64,000 nt of DNA from Beverwykella pulmonaria. Taxonomy: Eukaryota > Ascomycota > Dothideomycetes > Pleosporales > Melanommataceae. The notes beneath the pieces are model-generated. The model was not told the DNA's origin. It saw only the letters and a list, made by a program, of their open reading frames with translations, and ran no database searches. The stretch's first letter is position 1; each line of letters starts with the position of its first letter. This document shows, piece by piece, positions 21,796-34,576 of the stretch. A program made the position numbers and the translations under genes. The DNA is taken from positions 398,355 to 462,354 of the forward strand of contig BCHH01000014.1 in assembly GCA_001599595.1 (NCBI GenBank), written 5' to 3'.

Positions 21796-21856
21796 GATTG
21801 TTCTCACTGCGGATGAAATCACTGTGAATGATATCGCCGTGGATGACATCTCTGTT
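21796..21856 (+). repeat. 15-bp degenerate tandem repeat
   Basis: Units such as GATGAAATCACTGTG (21812), AATGATATCGCCGTG (21827) and GATGACATCTCTGTT (21842) follow each other, with a weaker one before. In one frame they read as pentapeptides of the form D-[ED]-I-x-V. No surrounding gene was found. Confidence 0.6.
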
Positions 21857-22176
21857 ATCATGTTCTAATTCACTGTGAGCAACTCTCCTGTGGACAGAGG
21901 CATTGTAACGAATGCAGAGTCCGAATCAGTAATACTTTATTACGATAGCAGTATTCTCTGTGAGTCCACATATTGCGCCGTAGAAAAGAGCTACTTTGCG
22001 CGAATCCACCTCAGGCACGGGTTAAAGGCTTGGATGCATGGTGCAGGGAATGAGTCTTGGTTTCTTTGTCAGCTTCTTGCTTCGTCATCAATCAACGCGG
22101 CATATATATGGGCATCCAAGCACAACGCCCATCGAGAAACAATGAATCATGCATGATTCAACAGACGGACCATTGT

Positions 22177-22346
22177 CGAGATGTGACGAAGTAGATAGAG
22201 AAAAATATGATAATTGATATTGATTCTACAGAGGAGCTACCGAAGAGATATCTATAGTCTTACCAGGCACGCTAGGAGCTGCCAAGATAGGTGAGTCACA
22301 TGAGCAAACATCAAGGTATCTCATCTTGTGACTCACAGGCCGACAA
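22177..22346 (+). repeat. Second dispersed repeat family, copy A
   Basis: About 170 bp that match 40807-40999 in inverse orientation. A 27-bp block is identical (22291-22317 against 40836-40862), and flanking blocks such as ATTGATTCTA, TAGTCTTACCA and CACGCTAGGAG are shared. It begins TGTGACGAAG, a usual start for Ty3-type LTRs, so it may be a solo LTR. The far end and target duplication could not be fixed. Confidence 0.7.
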
Positions 22347-23239
22347 CCATTAATCATGGACACCATGATCACCGAACACAGGACCCTCACCCCAACGAGT
22401 TCAGAACATTTCTTTTATTTTTCTTCACACATTCTTCTTTCATGCGTTTGGTAGCTAGATACAACGAAATTGCAACAGTCTACTGCCAAACCCCACTTTG
22501 ATTCTCCATCCCTCAGTGCATTACTGCTTCGGACATCGCATGGCTGCGAGTCGCCCTCCTACCCTTGTGATTTTTCGATATCACACACCTTCCCTCCACC
22601 GCAATATCCAAAGAGACAGATTAGGTCTCTTGCACTAGCTATAGTATCCTTCCTATTTACATGATGCGGGCTCTGATTTTATTTTATCTCTAGTATTAAG
22701 AGGGTTGGAAAACTTATTGACCTCTTAAGAGCTCTCTATGCTTTGTACGTACAGAATCTTGTGACAGTAGACATCACATGTCACATATCGTGACCTAGTT
22801 GGATCACACCAGCATCAACTACCTATATATAGAGCCTCGATGCCTATCAATATATATCACTTTTGGCTTACACTTCCACCCCTCTGCACTTGTGACATCA
22901 TACATAATAGTATAATAGGCCGCACCCGAATTAGTAGCGTGGGGACCGGTACATACAGCGGATCTTTCAATGCTGCACCGTTTGTGAGGTTGCAATTCTA
23001 CGCGTATACGACCCATACGGCCCTATGTTTTGGCGTTGCACAAAGTTTTGGGATTAGTCCTGAGTATAGTAGGTTAGTGATGCTGCACGGCTCCATTTTG
23101 ATCAACCGGCAAGCCCCCAAACCGAGCGGCTGATAGAAACTAAAAAGTAACGCTGATACGAGTCTACTCATCAACCCTCATTAGTACATACAGCGCGAAG
23201 AATTTATATGAACAACTGCATATGGCATGTTCAGTGGTC

Positions 23240-23308
23240 TTCGTACGTACAGTGTAACTCACCCGTACAGCTTCGAGAAATCCTACGGATGTACGGTGTA
23301 CGTACGAA
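23240..23308. repeat. 12-bp perfect inverted repeat
   Basis: TTCGTACGTACA at 23240-23251 pairs with TGTACGTACGAA at 23297-23308 around a 45-bp loop that itself has CCGTAC and GTACGG. It could form a cruciform or mark the ends of a 69-bp miniature element. Confidence 0.6.
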
Positions 23309-24070
23309 TCCCCACGCTGCTAATTAGTTGGCAATAGAGTGCGTTTGACTTAATTATTTTCCTTGGTCTATCAAATTTCTTAAGATTATCAGGAGAAAGA
23401 GAGAACTATAGGGCTAAAGAGCTTCCCAGAGGTGGGCATTTACCTGGAACGCGCCGTTGACGAGAACCTAGTCGACTATTGCTTAAACCGAGCAAGCCAT
23501 CCCATTCACCCAAGCAGTGACTGGGCTGGGAACGAGAGGTTGGTGAAGTAGCCGCGGGATTTCATTCTCGACACATTGTTGATTGCCACATTCGGCCCAC
23601 AAATCTACTTCTCAACGAGGGACTCTACATTAAGGGTTCTGACTTTCGGGAGGGAAAACTGTTGGAAAATGGGAAGCATGGCTTGTGATTCCGTTTCTTA
23701 CGACTGTGGTAGTGGTTGAAAACCCAGTGGTGAGGCGATTCAAGTGATCGAAGTGGTTGAGGTAATCACAGTTATTGCCAAAAGTCTCGGGAAAAGCTTA
23801 GTGCGTCCGGAAGTGAGGTAATCTCCTGAAGTTAAGGTGCGTCCATTAGGGTTAGAGTGTGAATAAGGATAATCACCAATGTTATTGCTGCGAGGTTACT
23901 TGAGAACTAGCGAGTTTATACTAGGCCAAAGCTAACCAAGTTTGTAACAGTAGGCGAACGCATTTGACCTGATCATCTAAACTCCCATTGAAGAGGCGGA
24001 CAACAGAAGCTTCCAAATCTGCAGTGGGACTGAATTTAACGAGTGGGTACTATCTTGATACATAATTTAC

Positions 24071-25666
24071 TCAACCCTGGATATTGAACCATTGATTGAA
24101 CGCTCCGGAAGGGTCCCATGTCTTCTTGAGTTGCCTCAATCGCGCGAGACTGGACCCATAGATAGCTTCCAGCTCCTCGTCACCATGAGCAAAATTGGCA
24201 TAACTATTTCGAGAACACTTGTCAGCTAGTCCATTCGACCAGTATCAACATAGATAGGGGGGCTTACGTCGGATTGATCGTTGGTGTCGCGGAAAAGCTC
24301 CAGATATCCCTAACCTTCTGGCCAAAGGTTTCCGCCTCAGTATTCAACGCAACATCATCATACCAAGGGATGACAATCGCCTGTGCAAAAGCTTCTCGAC
24401 GAAGAGCCTCCTGTAGAGCGGCCGATCCCACCGGCACCGATGTTGCTTTCGTCAGATTGTAGCGCTCGATGAGCACGGCAGAGTTCGGTCCCTTCTTCTG
24501 GAACTCAGTATACAGGTCCCAAATCTCAGGCCATGTTTCCGATTGCATATTATTAATGGTCGTGCTATAGGCTGGTTTCTGGCCTCCACGTGTACAGAAT
24601 CCGTCGTTAGATTCATTCCATCCTTCATAATCGGTCACAGCACTGGAATTAGATGTGGGACCGAGTGCGTATATGGGAGCGAACGCAGCGCGACCAGTTT
24701 CTTCGGTACCCTTTCGTAAGAAGCCTGTGACGAGAACTGTTGGATCGTTGTTTGCATTTCCAGAATTTGTCAGAACCAGATAGATCCTCTGCTCAGGTTT
24801 CAGTGGAAGATCTTGAATAGCTTGTGCAACCTGGGGTAGTTTGTCAGGTGTGAAGAACAGGTTGTTGATCCAGGCAGTGCGATCTTCATCTGAAGCAGGG
24901 ATAGCTTTGACTGTTGCGGAAATGACAACGCCAAAATTGGGGCCGGCGCCGCGGAGCGCCCAAAAGAGATCGGGGTACGAGGTTTTCGACACTGTGATCA
25001 ACTCTCCGGTGGATATCGCGACGCGCAGGGAGATGATGTTGTCGACTCCGAATCCAACTTCGCCCATGAGGTTTCCTGCAAGCAGATGAGTTTGGTACAC
25101 TTTCACATACTGAGTTTCCAAATACCGTAGCCGCCACCCAGCATGGCTCCAAGCGCACCAACGCAATTGCAGTTGCCGGTTATGACCAAGGCACCGGCGG
25201 CATTCGCCGCTGGAATTACATCGCCAATGATAGCCCCTCCGCCGATCGTTGCTTGCGTTTTGTCCTTGCTGAAGGTGACTGTGTTAAGACCGGCCAGGTT
25301 GATGAGAACTCCGTTGCTGCCAAGGTTGAAAGTCTTTGCCCAACCATTACCACCATTCTGTGCAAGAAATGGAATGTTGAGTTTTGTGCAGTACTTGATC
25401 TAAAATATACAAGTGAGTATAACCAATTCTCGAAAAGCTGTTCAAAAAGGGACACTTACAACAGCAGCAACATCCTTTTCGGTCGTTACGTTCACGACAA
25501 CGGCGGGAAGGGGTAGGTTATAATCGCTCCATCTTACTCGAAGGTCCACGGACACTGAAGACGACGTTGACACTAAGGACTTTAAATCTTCTGCGACATT
25601 CGGTGCCCTTGCGACTAAGGCAGAGACTGTCACGATTGACAGTTGTAGAAATGACTGAATACGCAT
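24071..25666 (-). CDS. Secreted FAD-linked oxidase, berberine-bridge type
   Basis: Four exons (25460-25666, 25126-25399, 24268-25075, 24071-24203), 473 residues. A signal peptide spans residues 1-20. The FAD_binding_4 (PCMH-type) domain covers about 50-215: [44 protein letters not shown] and [12 protein letters not shown]. The BBE domain closes the chain with [28 protein letters not shown] and FNQWFNI. Family members attach FAD through a His and a Cys. Here the Cys (C146 or C148) is present, but the His place is Asn87 (GGNG rather than GGHS/GGHG), so attachment may be through Cys only. It should oxidise alcohols, sugars or phenolics and make hydrogen peroxide outside the cell. All three junctions close the frame and restore motifs. 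Confidence 0.9.
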
Positions 25667-26823
25667 GACTGAATAACGAATTGAACAAGAGGTGAAACTG
25701 TTGTGCCACGTCCTGCGGCAAGCTTCTGGGAAGTCGGTGGCTTTTGAAGTTGCAATGCTGTGCTGCGGCTCATCTAACGTGTAGCAATATACAGGGTTGA
25801 GGTGGGGGCCTGAGTCGCGAGACATACGAACTTAGCCCTATCCGTGGTAGTCGCAGGTGTGGAAATAGGGACGGCAAGTATGTCGCGCAATCGGCAACCG
25901 CTCCATCGGCCCCATCCGAGGAACAATGGACTTAGCGTCTGGAATGTCTAGAATCATTCGGCAGTCTTTTTTCAAGCAACAACAGCCACGAATGGAAATA
26001 CTTGCATAGGCGAATAGATGGCCGAGTTCTATTGTTTAGACCGACATCTATATGTAAAACTGTTCTGGCTTTGGGGAATAACAGTCCGAACGGGGGTTCA
26101 TAGGTTACAAGGGTCTCCCTAATCGGGTGGTTAACCGTGCCGCAATAAGTTTGCGTAATTTCCATCACAGGGTAATTTTGCGCGCGACTCGCAACACCCC
26201 CACTACCGCCCATCAACTCGCCCATGAGAGAGAGACTCCCAAAATTGCTCAAGAATAAAAATGGACTTATTTTTTCAATATCGTAAATCTTGTTACATAT
26301 TTTGCGGTCCTATTTCGGGCAAGACGTCCTGATAGAGTATAATGGTATCATAGCGTGGGATTGGAATGCGTTGCATGAGAGAAGAGGGCGATAGGAAATT
26401 AGGGAAGGGTGACTAGGGATTTTGAAATATCAGGTTTAAAAGGTGGTCTTAAATAGATGTGGACGTTAAACAACACAAGGACGATCCTAGATAGCCTAGG
26501 ATTATCCTTCATGTGACAACGTGTCCGGCTATACCATCATACGTCCATGTGTGGCATAAATGACTGAGGTGTATTATAGCGTACCTGACGCGTCCCAAAC
26601 TCTTAGAGGATTTCTGAGATCATTCTTCGCCTCTTTGACCCCTGAGTCGCACGCATTATGCTCTCAGGAGTCGAATTTGGGAGGGAACACTTCGCCAGTA
26701 GAATTGAACTGATACCACACTAGATTCGAACGAAGGCATGAGCCCGCAATACAAGCATGTAATCATGGTTTGATTGCCTATCCTGACCTTGACTTCCTTC
26801 AATCATTTCACAATCCGAAAAAA
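25667..26823. other. Intergenic between two minus-strand genes
   Basis: About 1.15 kb. A short hairpin ATCCTAG/CTAGGAT lies at 26484-26502. No gene seen. Confidence 0.5.
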
Positions 26824-28175
26824 TCATCCCAATGTCTGGTGGATTGTAACTTCTTTCGTTATGCCTCGGTGACTAGATGCGGATTGAGTCTCCGGGAATA
26901 CATCTGGCGTTTGCTCATAGCGCGTTAACTCCATCTCTTCGAGCTCATCATATGGTGCACGAGGGCCACTAAGTTTGGCGCCGAAGCTCATGTTTTTGGA
27001 TCCACCGAGCCCCGATGAGTTGTAGCCATAGCCAGAGCCGGTATTTGTTGTCGTTGGGCGAGGATGGAACTTAAACCATATAGGCCTCAAAGTGGGGAGG
27101 CAGGCGCAAACAACGGCCAAGGAAAGCTCGATGTTTGTCCAGAAGAAAACGGGTGCGGTGTAGAATATGACATCGTTGGGGTGCTTAACGTATTCTTTGG
27201 CGATGGAGTAGGTGGCTACCACCCGAGTGACGCTTACAGCACATACGCTGGTCAGTCAGCAAATGCAAGCCGTTGAGCCTGTTTTTGGAGATTTACGACT
27301 CACCCAGCACCTAACATGAGCATTCCAATCACGGCTGCTTTCTTTTTCGCCCCGAACTTCACACCTAGAACCATGGGAATGGGGAGAACGAGGATGACAA
27401 AATCGGCAAAAACGTCGGTGAACTTGACGATAAAGTCAGCGATGGCTTGGCGGAAGGATTTAGTGAAGAGAGAGTGCCTTGGCTTACCAATAATGCTAAG
27501 AACATGGGCACAGTATCAACACAGCGGTTGCCATAGTAGGGTTCGATGAATACGGTAATAGGGTAGCATGTGAAGAGATGTGAGAAGAAAAAGCTGATAG
27601 TCCAGACAACCACAAACGCAAGTACACCGTAGACAACGAGTCTGAATTTCCGAACGTCGAAGATGTTCTTGTAAAGAATTAAAATGGAGGACTTGGTTAG
27701 TCCGAGTCCTACAATAGAAACACAATTGAGCGCGAATTTGGTCTGGGCAGAAACCATCAGAGAGAGTTTAATTCGTCAAGACTATCCACTCACCTGTTCG
27801 AAGAAAATCAATCCGGGGTCGTCCATAATCGGATTCCCGTTGTTGTCCAAAGGCTGATGTTGGCCCAGATGACCGTGAAGAGCGGCTAAAAATGGGTCAA
27901 TGAATCTCATGCACTCGAAGAGCAAGTGAGAACTAACTGGCTAACTGTAACGCAGAACATGTCACAGATACGAACTGTCGTCGATTAGCACTTGCTTCTG
28001 CTTGACTGCGGTCTCTCTAAATACTTACAAGCGCAGCGATCGTCAGATAGTCATCCCAAGCCAACCGTTTCGCTAACAACTTTGCCCACACGCGGAGACC
28101 GACGAATACTACTGGAAGAATTAAGAAGCCTATGGCCAGGCCTATCATGCTGCCTTTCGTATAATTATAATTCAT
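26824..28175 (-). CDS. Rhodopsin-domain (PTH11/SAT4-like) integral membrane protein
   Basis: Six exons (28029-28175, 27938-27974, 27794-27885, 27488-27742, 27304-27422, 26824-27247), 357 residues. Seven hydrophobic segments are visible, among them IGLAIGFLILPVVFVGLRVW, LNCVSIVGLGLTKSSILILY, VVYGVLAFVVVWTISFFFSH, DFVILVLPIPMVLG and FFWTNIELSLAVVCACLPTL. The motifs WDDYLTIAAL after helix 1, DDPGLIFFEQTKF before helix 3, and the final NIELSLAVVCACLPTLRP are those of the large fungal rhodopsin/CFEM-GPCR group, here without a CFEM domain. The tail is polar and Gly/Ser-rich. A role in sensing at the plasma membrane is usual for the group but unproven. One exon is only 37 nt; every junction restores family motifs. 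Confidence 0.88.
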
Positions 28176-28526
28176 CGTGGTGGTGATTCCAAAGAATAAC
28201 TAAAGCGAAATACAACAGGTAGAATCGTGACGGAGCATAAGCGACGACCAACTGATCTCGGAATATGAGGTTTCCATTACATACAGTTGCATTCTCTCAG
28301 TAGTTAAAGGCTACTCGAATGAGGGAGCGGCATATTGGAAAGGACGTATCGGAAGGGTTCCTTCCCTCCTGCAGCCACAGAACCCCAAAGACGGGAGCGA
28401 GACGCATTCGAAACACGGCTGGATATTCGACATCTGAATCATGGCAAAAAATCTTGGCAACGGCGCTGCGTGTCCTGATTAGGGTTCTCGATCCTTCTGA
28501 ATTACATTGGTCCTACAAGGGGGTAC

Positions 28527-28635
28527 CATGAACGGGCTGCTAGCGTATTGTTGTACACGGACAAAATTTGTGTTGAAACACGAGGATTTGTATTTTACTG
28601 GAAGCCACAAGAACTGCGCTAGCAGCCCGTTCATG
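28527..28635. mobile_element. MITE-like element with 19-bp perfect inverted ends
   Basis: CATGAACGGGCTGCTAGCG at 28527-28545 is matched by its exact reverse complement at 28617-28635, enclosing 71 bp without coding potential. The 109-bp size and perfect ends fit a young miniature inverted-repeat element or a strong hairpin. No clean target duplication was found at these edges. Looser matching could extend the ends a few bases to GGGT/ACCC. Confidence 0.7.
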
Positions 28636-31600
28636 TGTCACCCTTGTCTGGCACTGTGAGGGAAGTTCGCTTAGCTGGGGAACAATAAGTGACATGGGAC
28701 ATTTTGAGCTCGGGCGCCTAGCGCGTCTTCTTTTTTACATTTTGGTCAGATATCAATCCTCAAATCAGTTGTGACATGCTGTTAGCATACGCTTGGGCTC
28801 CAAATGAGGTGTCCTGATGAGAAAATATGCCATATACCTCGATGGCTAGAACCCACTCACTGTGCTTCGCTGCTCAATAAACTTAGTTGCCTCATATCTT
28901 GTGGGATGTTAATGCATGCAACACGGGTCGACCGGCGCATCGGGACAAACGGAAGATTTTTGACGTGTCCGAACAGACATGAGGGCAGCACAGTCCACAT
29001 CAACGAATGAGCAACCGCCTCAGTCATTATATGACCCGAGTTTCACGCTCCTGTGGCCAATTACTCTTTCCTGCTGTAATAATCTCCGATTTGTTCGATT
29101 CACACCTATTCTCATGCCCCAGGAATTCAAAGTTGTGCAGATTTGGAAAGCGATTCTTTGTCACAGTAGTTATCAGTTCGGCAAGTGCCGAGGTATTCGG
29201 CTTCGTAGCGGGACAGGGCATGGGTGCCATGCCGTCGGTAAGATATTTAGTCACTAGGTTGACGGGATCATTGAGTGTGTTCAGACAAGGTACAACTGGG
29301 ATTAAGCACTGGCGCGAAGCAGCACACTTCGGAGGTTTTACTTCTGCAGACCCTCCTCCTTCTTGATCCAGAACTTGACCATGTTCTTAAGCTCACCCTC
29401 TATCCCCGTTCGAGTAGAGTCCGTCACTTGGAACCTATCAACCCCCAAAACGGTCTCCTCCTCAAATGCAACTTCATCTGCATAGACCCCGATGAAACTC
29501 TAGAGAGCCAATGAAATTATTGACCGACATGTTGGGTTTCCATGCGATAAGGGGGGAAGCGAGCCCGGTGCCTTGATCACAAAGACGACCTCACTAGGAA
29601 GGTGTTCTGGGTGTAGAACGTCTCCCGGGGAAGTTCGGCTATGTCCAACGTCGGTCGAAGGGGTTGTCGGAGAAGGCAACCAGCCGCGCAGTACCTCCTG
29701 GTAAAGTCGCAGACCCCTTCTTTCGAGTGACATTGCCGTCAGATTGTCTCATACCCGAGGCTCGACAACGAAAGGGGGCAAAGCGGTATATGCCGTCGGA
29801 ACAAGTTGGTCATCAAGGTATCAAGGAAGTGGGCTGCTTGTGGAAACGCGTCAGCTCTGTGGGCCTTGGTGTTGCCATGGTGTTTGCGAAATAGAGTTGC
29901 CGTTCGCATTAGGAGCCGAGGTATCGCCAAGATGATGAGCTGGGGAGTTTGAGTAGATCATGATCGCGGGTTGAGGGAGAATATGGATCGGTGGAGACGG
30001 GAGATTTTCCAAAGTTCGGGTATGTGACTGTACTGTGCACACGCTCTTTCCCTCGGCTCATTTCTGGTTGTAGTGGCCTCTCATTTTAGGGTGGGATTAT
30101 GCAAAAGCTTGGTAGATTCAACCTTCCATGGAGATTGTTGATCGATAGTCTAGTAGCAATGATACGCAGTTTTAGAAGCGATCATGTTAGGATATATGGT
30201 TGAATGTTCTTGTTTGCATACGCTCATCATCCGTGTTGGATTCTCTCGATGGTACAGGTACTACTAACGAGGTGAGTGAGTGAGTTAAGTCCATGCATTC
30301 CTCCTTATGTCCAAGGCAAACTGGAGCTTGCGAATGATTATTTGCTCTGTAAAGTCATTTTGCAAGTCGGCAGCATGAAAATGTATTACTGTACATGCGA
30401 CATGTCCGAGGACACAGCTCGAGAGTCAGTTGAGTTCGAGAACGCTAAGCGGGGTGGGGTGAGACAGTTGAGAAGGAGGTTGACTGCTCGTCAGCAAATG
30501 CTTGCATAAGCTGTTAGCGCAGCCCTGGTAACACCCACTTTCACTTCGGCGAACTCATCGTGACGCTGAACTGCTCCATTCTTCGGCATCTTTACAGCCT
30601 GAAATTCTCTATATTCAGTACTCGGTAACACCAATAGCTTTCCATTCCCATGCAACTAGCCTACGGAATCATTTTTCAGGCCTTTTCCCCTCTGGCAGCT
30701 CTTGACTCGCCCCTTCCCTCTCAACCTCACTCTTTCCACTTCGCTGCCTAATCCCGATCTCTCTGACAATCCGAAAAGTAGGGAACAGGGCCATCCAGCC
30801 GTTGCAAACACCGGATGAGCATTCGACTCGTAGCTCAAGGACTGCCCTACCGACTCCACACCACAAAGTAGAGGAGACAAAGGAATCATCACTTGCGAGC
30901 TCTAAGATATTGGTCCAGTCAAGTAGAAAGCGGAGTCGTAGTTAAGCTGGAAGGCTGTGACAATAAAGATGAATGGCGCGACTGCGCGTCCAAATCCTAC
31001 GTCTGCCCATTAGTACAGTAGACCAGCTCAGGGATATTGGCTAACTTCATGGTGAGTCACATCCACTGCGCGCTTTGCGTTACCATTATTTCCACGAATG
31101 CTTATCCCGGTCGTTTCTTTGGGGAGATCTAGTTTTCATTGAGCTATGCGCCAAGGAGGTTCGCGGCAATGATTGCAACGATGTCAGGGAAATGGAGCCG
31201 AGGAAGCGGGCACACACACTGAAACAGAGAGAGATATAGGCGTAGTATGCGGCTTCTGAGTAGGCACCTTGGTCAATCCAAAAGGTGAGTAAAAGAGTCC
31301 TTTTCTTCAGGAATGTCTGCGTTGTAAGCTTATTATCCTGCCAGAGATTGTCGTATATCTCCAGCTTGATCGGAACTTCATCTGGGCGCTGAATCCTTAA
31401 TGACTAATTGAGAAATAGCGCGGCGAACGGCCCAAGGCCTACAGCGTGATGAAAGTCGAGCACTTTCACCGTGATGATGAAAGTCTAATTGATCACACCA
31501 CTCAGAATTCCATCGCACAAATCCAAGTAACCCAATACGCAATTATCCACTGCGCGATCTCAACCGCAGTCTCTTTCGCCCCAAAAACACCCACACTCAT

Positions 31601-32058
31601 ACTATACAAGACTGCCCTCCAACTAGCCAGCCACTCCACGCCGGTCCGATTTTTCAGAGAGTCTGGCGGAGTACGACGCGAAGCCAATCGTCTCAACCAC
31701 CAGCGCACCTTGGTTCGGATAAATTGACGAGGGAAGCATTGAGCCAGCAGGAGACGACTATGAGGCAGAAATTTAATGCATTGGCGTTGTTCATGAGTTA
31801 GGGTTCTTGGGCGCGCCACCCGGTACCTGACAAGGAAGGCAATGGCTCCTCCTTAACTCCATAGAGACTTCTATAGAGATCTTAAGGATATCAGCAGGGC
31901 TAGCTCAAATTGATGTCACCGCCTACGTAAAACAACCTACAGCAATCACCAGGTTTAGCGTTCCGAGCAAAGCAGACTTGTGTTAAAGTGAAAGGAGAAA
32001 GGGCTCTTCTATGGAGAGTATTTATACCTAATGCAATTCCAAATCAATTAAATGAACC

Positions 32059-32189
32059 TGTAAGCCGAGGACACCATAATGTCACGTGGATATGCCACTG
32101 ACTAATCAGTCCGTCATATATATATCAGCTGTACATACATCACATACAATACACATCTTGACACTCTTTCCTCCACGCTCCAGCTTACA
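32059..32189 (+). mobile_element. Solo LTR-like element, copy 3, with 5-bp TSD
   Basis: A 131-bp unit beginning TGTAAGCCGAGGACACC and ending GCTTACA, in the opposite orientation to the other copies. It is flanked by GAACC on both sides (32054-32058 and 32190-32194), a perfect 5-bp target duplication. Confidence 0.87.
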
Positions 32190-33260
32190 GAACCCATATA
32201 GGTTGCTAATAACTAAATTAATCCATAACTTATCAGAATCTTACTATACTATTATAGATTCTATAGTTAACGCTGTTGCTAACTTAACGATATTTATTTA
32301 GGAACAAACTAAATACTTTGTAAATATAGATTAGTTAGCTTTCCGTACTTGTCTTGCATGGTGAATATTTCATTAGCAATAATTTAAAGATTCATATACA
32401 GATTCATTGTTATTGACATGTGTAAATTCCTAGCCTCGCAGGTTTTACAAGATAGATGATCGAGGCACACAGCTGTCTGGATTGTCATTGCTACTGCTAG
32501 TGAGAACGTTCAAAGCCCAGCGCTCAAGGACAGCAAACCTAAGAGAATACCACTCTGCCCGCCAACAAGATCTAGAAACGTGGCGTCCTCTAACGCCTCG
32601 TCTCTCGCTTCGGCGAGGCGGCATCGCAGCGAGAGCGTTTCATCAGCCTCTTGGTAGCCGGTAGAGGAGCCAGATTGGCTCAAATGGAAGAATTGACCAA
32701 CGACTGAGCAAATGGCATGCCCGATGTTCCATTTCCTAATTGGTAAGTTTTAAAGCACCAGTAGGGAGTCACAGGAAGCCGCAACTTCGGTTCACAGCAG
32801 AGACTCAACGCGGAGGCATGAGCACAGCAGCGAGCTACAATCTAGTTGCCAGGGCAATATACTATTGGGATCACGTATAGAGATTTAATATACGCGAAGA
32901 TACTTGAAATCTAAGCCGTTCAGGCATAAAAGGCTTGAAGCAACGTTCACCACTCGAGGTGTGTCATCGTCAAAATCCCGCCGCAAAGAGTATTGAGAAC
33001 TGCAGATGATGGGATAGAGAGATTTGGCCTGGCCGTGATGAAAGAATGGTTGTACTGTGGATGCTCGAGTTGCGCTTGTTTGGTTCGGAGCCACTGCGTG
33101 CGTTCTTTTGACCCAGGGAATCAAAGTGTGGCGGCAGGTTGATAGACGAAGTGTGGCGTAGGGTGGTGGTGCTATTAATAGATTCTCCTTGGCTTGGCGG
33201 GTATTCATCATCGTCTCACAACAACCATCTTCCATCTCCACCTCCACCTCCGCACCCAAC

Positions 33261-33647
33261 ATGATGTTCCAAATGTTTCTCGCCATGCTTCTGCAGCTCT
33301 CACTCTTCTTCCTCGCCTCGGCCTCCCCAGTTGCCCTCTCTGACGACATTGGCCAGCAAGTCAGCTTAGGCGCTGGCGGCGGGATTGTGGGTCTCGTAGT
33401 CTTGATTCTACACATTATTGTCTTCGGTACGGCGTTCTTCGTCTTCAACTGCTCTTCTATTTCTATGCTTGAGCAAGGATAACTCATTGGTTTAGCTGAG
33501 GTACTGAACTCGAATCGTCCCGTCCCCAAAAAGGTCCTATGGTGCCTGCTTGTCTTCCTCTTCCCCATCGGCGGCGTGATCCTCTACGTCCTATTTGCGA
33601 ATCGCGCAGAGCACAGTCTTAGGAGCGGGTATGAGACTATAGCGTAG
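33261..33647 (+). CDS. Small PLDc_N-type double-helix membrane protein
   Basis: Two exons (33261-33426, 33496-33647), 105 residues. A signal-like N-terminus (LSLFFLASASPVAL) is followed by SLGAGGGIVGLVVLILHIIVF, the first membrane helix. The 69-bp intron splits the codon after VF, and exon 2 gives EVLNSNRPVPKKVLWCLLVF then LFPIGGVILYVLFANR, the second helix. The order short helix, xNRPxxxKxLW, FPIGG..YxLF is the PLDc_N fold seen at the N-terminus of cardiolipin synthases and in stand-alone bacterial and fungal proteins. No catalytic HKD module is present. Its role is unknown; it should sit in a membrane of the secretory route. Confidence 0.8.
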
Positions 33648-34576
33648 GAAGGAGGGAGTGTGGGCGAGGATACGCGATGCAAATCAATAAGAATGCGGCA
33701 AATTGGGGGCGAAACACCCTCTGGCAGATACAATAAGGCCCGTGGTTTACTTCTGAATATGTAACTGTTTGCCTGCTGGAACTGCACTTGTGTTATAACA
33801 TGTAGTATCGGCTGCTGAGGCTCTCGTCGAACGAGGCGCTAGCTTTGAAGTTGCGAGATTGGGAATAGAGAAGCGCAACCATGTCCTGCAGGCGAAAGTT
33901 TGCCATCAGATGCAGAAGGAGTACCTTATCAGACGATCATATCTAAATCCCTCGAAACAATGCACCTAATAGGGTCATCATGCGGGGTTACAAAAATGAT
34001 TCAACTGGGGCACATTATCGGCGACTCAGACGGCGACTCAGTCGTGATAGTGGGGAAGTCATGGCTCCTCAAGCCAGAGCAGATTATTTTGTAGTAGGAC
34101 GAATGTTTTCGCGAGGTCCACGAATCTAATATCTTTCACCTCCCATACTCGAATTCTACAAGGCTTCATCCAAGAACACAGTAACTTACCCTTGATGTAG
34201 GAAATGATTACAGCTGCAAATTTTCAGCAATATTCAGAGTATCAGTAGGGCAAAGCAGTGGCCTGGTAGCTACATTTGCCTCTGCACCTCGATAAGGCAT
34301 CTAATCGAAGGGTTTCTGCAAAATCCTTCAAACAACAATCTCGCGAATGGCGATCGAGCCGAGCAAACGAGCACGGTGGTGGAGAGCTGAACTCACCGGA
34401 AGACATAACCAACAACATTTAGACCCCGAGATATTCCTGTTTGGGCAGTCTTGGGACATGTTTATAATCTTAAAACCTGCATATTCATCGAAATCGAACC
34501 CTCCAGTTTGTCCCTGATTACTATTTGAACCGAAGCGCAGCTCTATGCGAGAGTCCCTTTAACTTAGATCACCACT

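Larger units (their letters stand above)
19924..24070. other. Long gene-poor stretch with repeats
   Basis: 4.1 kb with no convincing gene. It holds the LTR-like copy 2 (20903-21063), a 15-bp tandem repeat (21796-21856), copy A of the second repeat family (22177-22346) and a 12-bp inverted repeat (23240-23308). An open frame at 21271-21552 rich in Glu and Lys has no known domain and was not called. Confidence 0.5.
28176..33260. other. Long gene-poor stretch with repeats
   Basis: 5.1 kb without a gene I can support. It contains a MITE-like element (28527-28635) and LTR-like copy 3 (32059-32189). Open frames at 29007-29366, 29275-29930 and on the minus strand at 30656-31820 were read; they have no domains, and the last region looks like scattered remains of a membrane-protein gene. 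Confidence 0.5.

Noticed and set aside
29007..29930. Several 60-120-codon frames on both strands
   Set aside because: Some have a real ATG (29007), but none shows a domain, splice structure or consistent codon pattern.
30656..31820. Possible membrane-protein gene remnant on the minus strand
   Set aside because: Hydrophobic and Arg-rich bits are visible, but they cannot be ordered into a recognised family.
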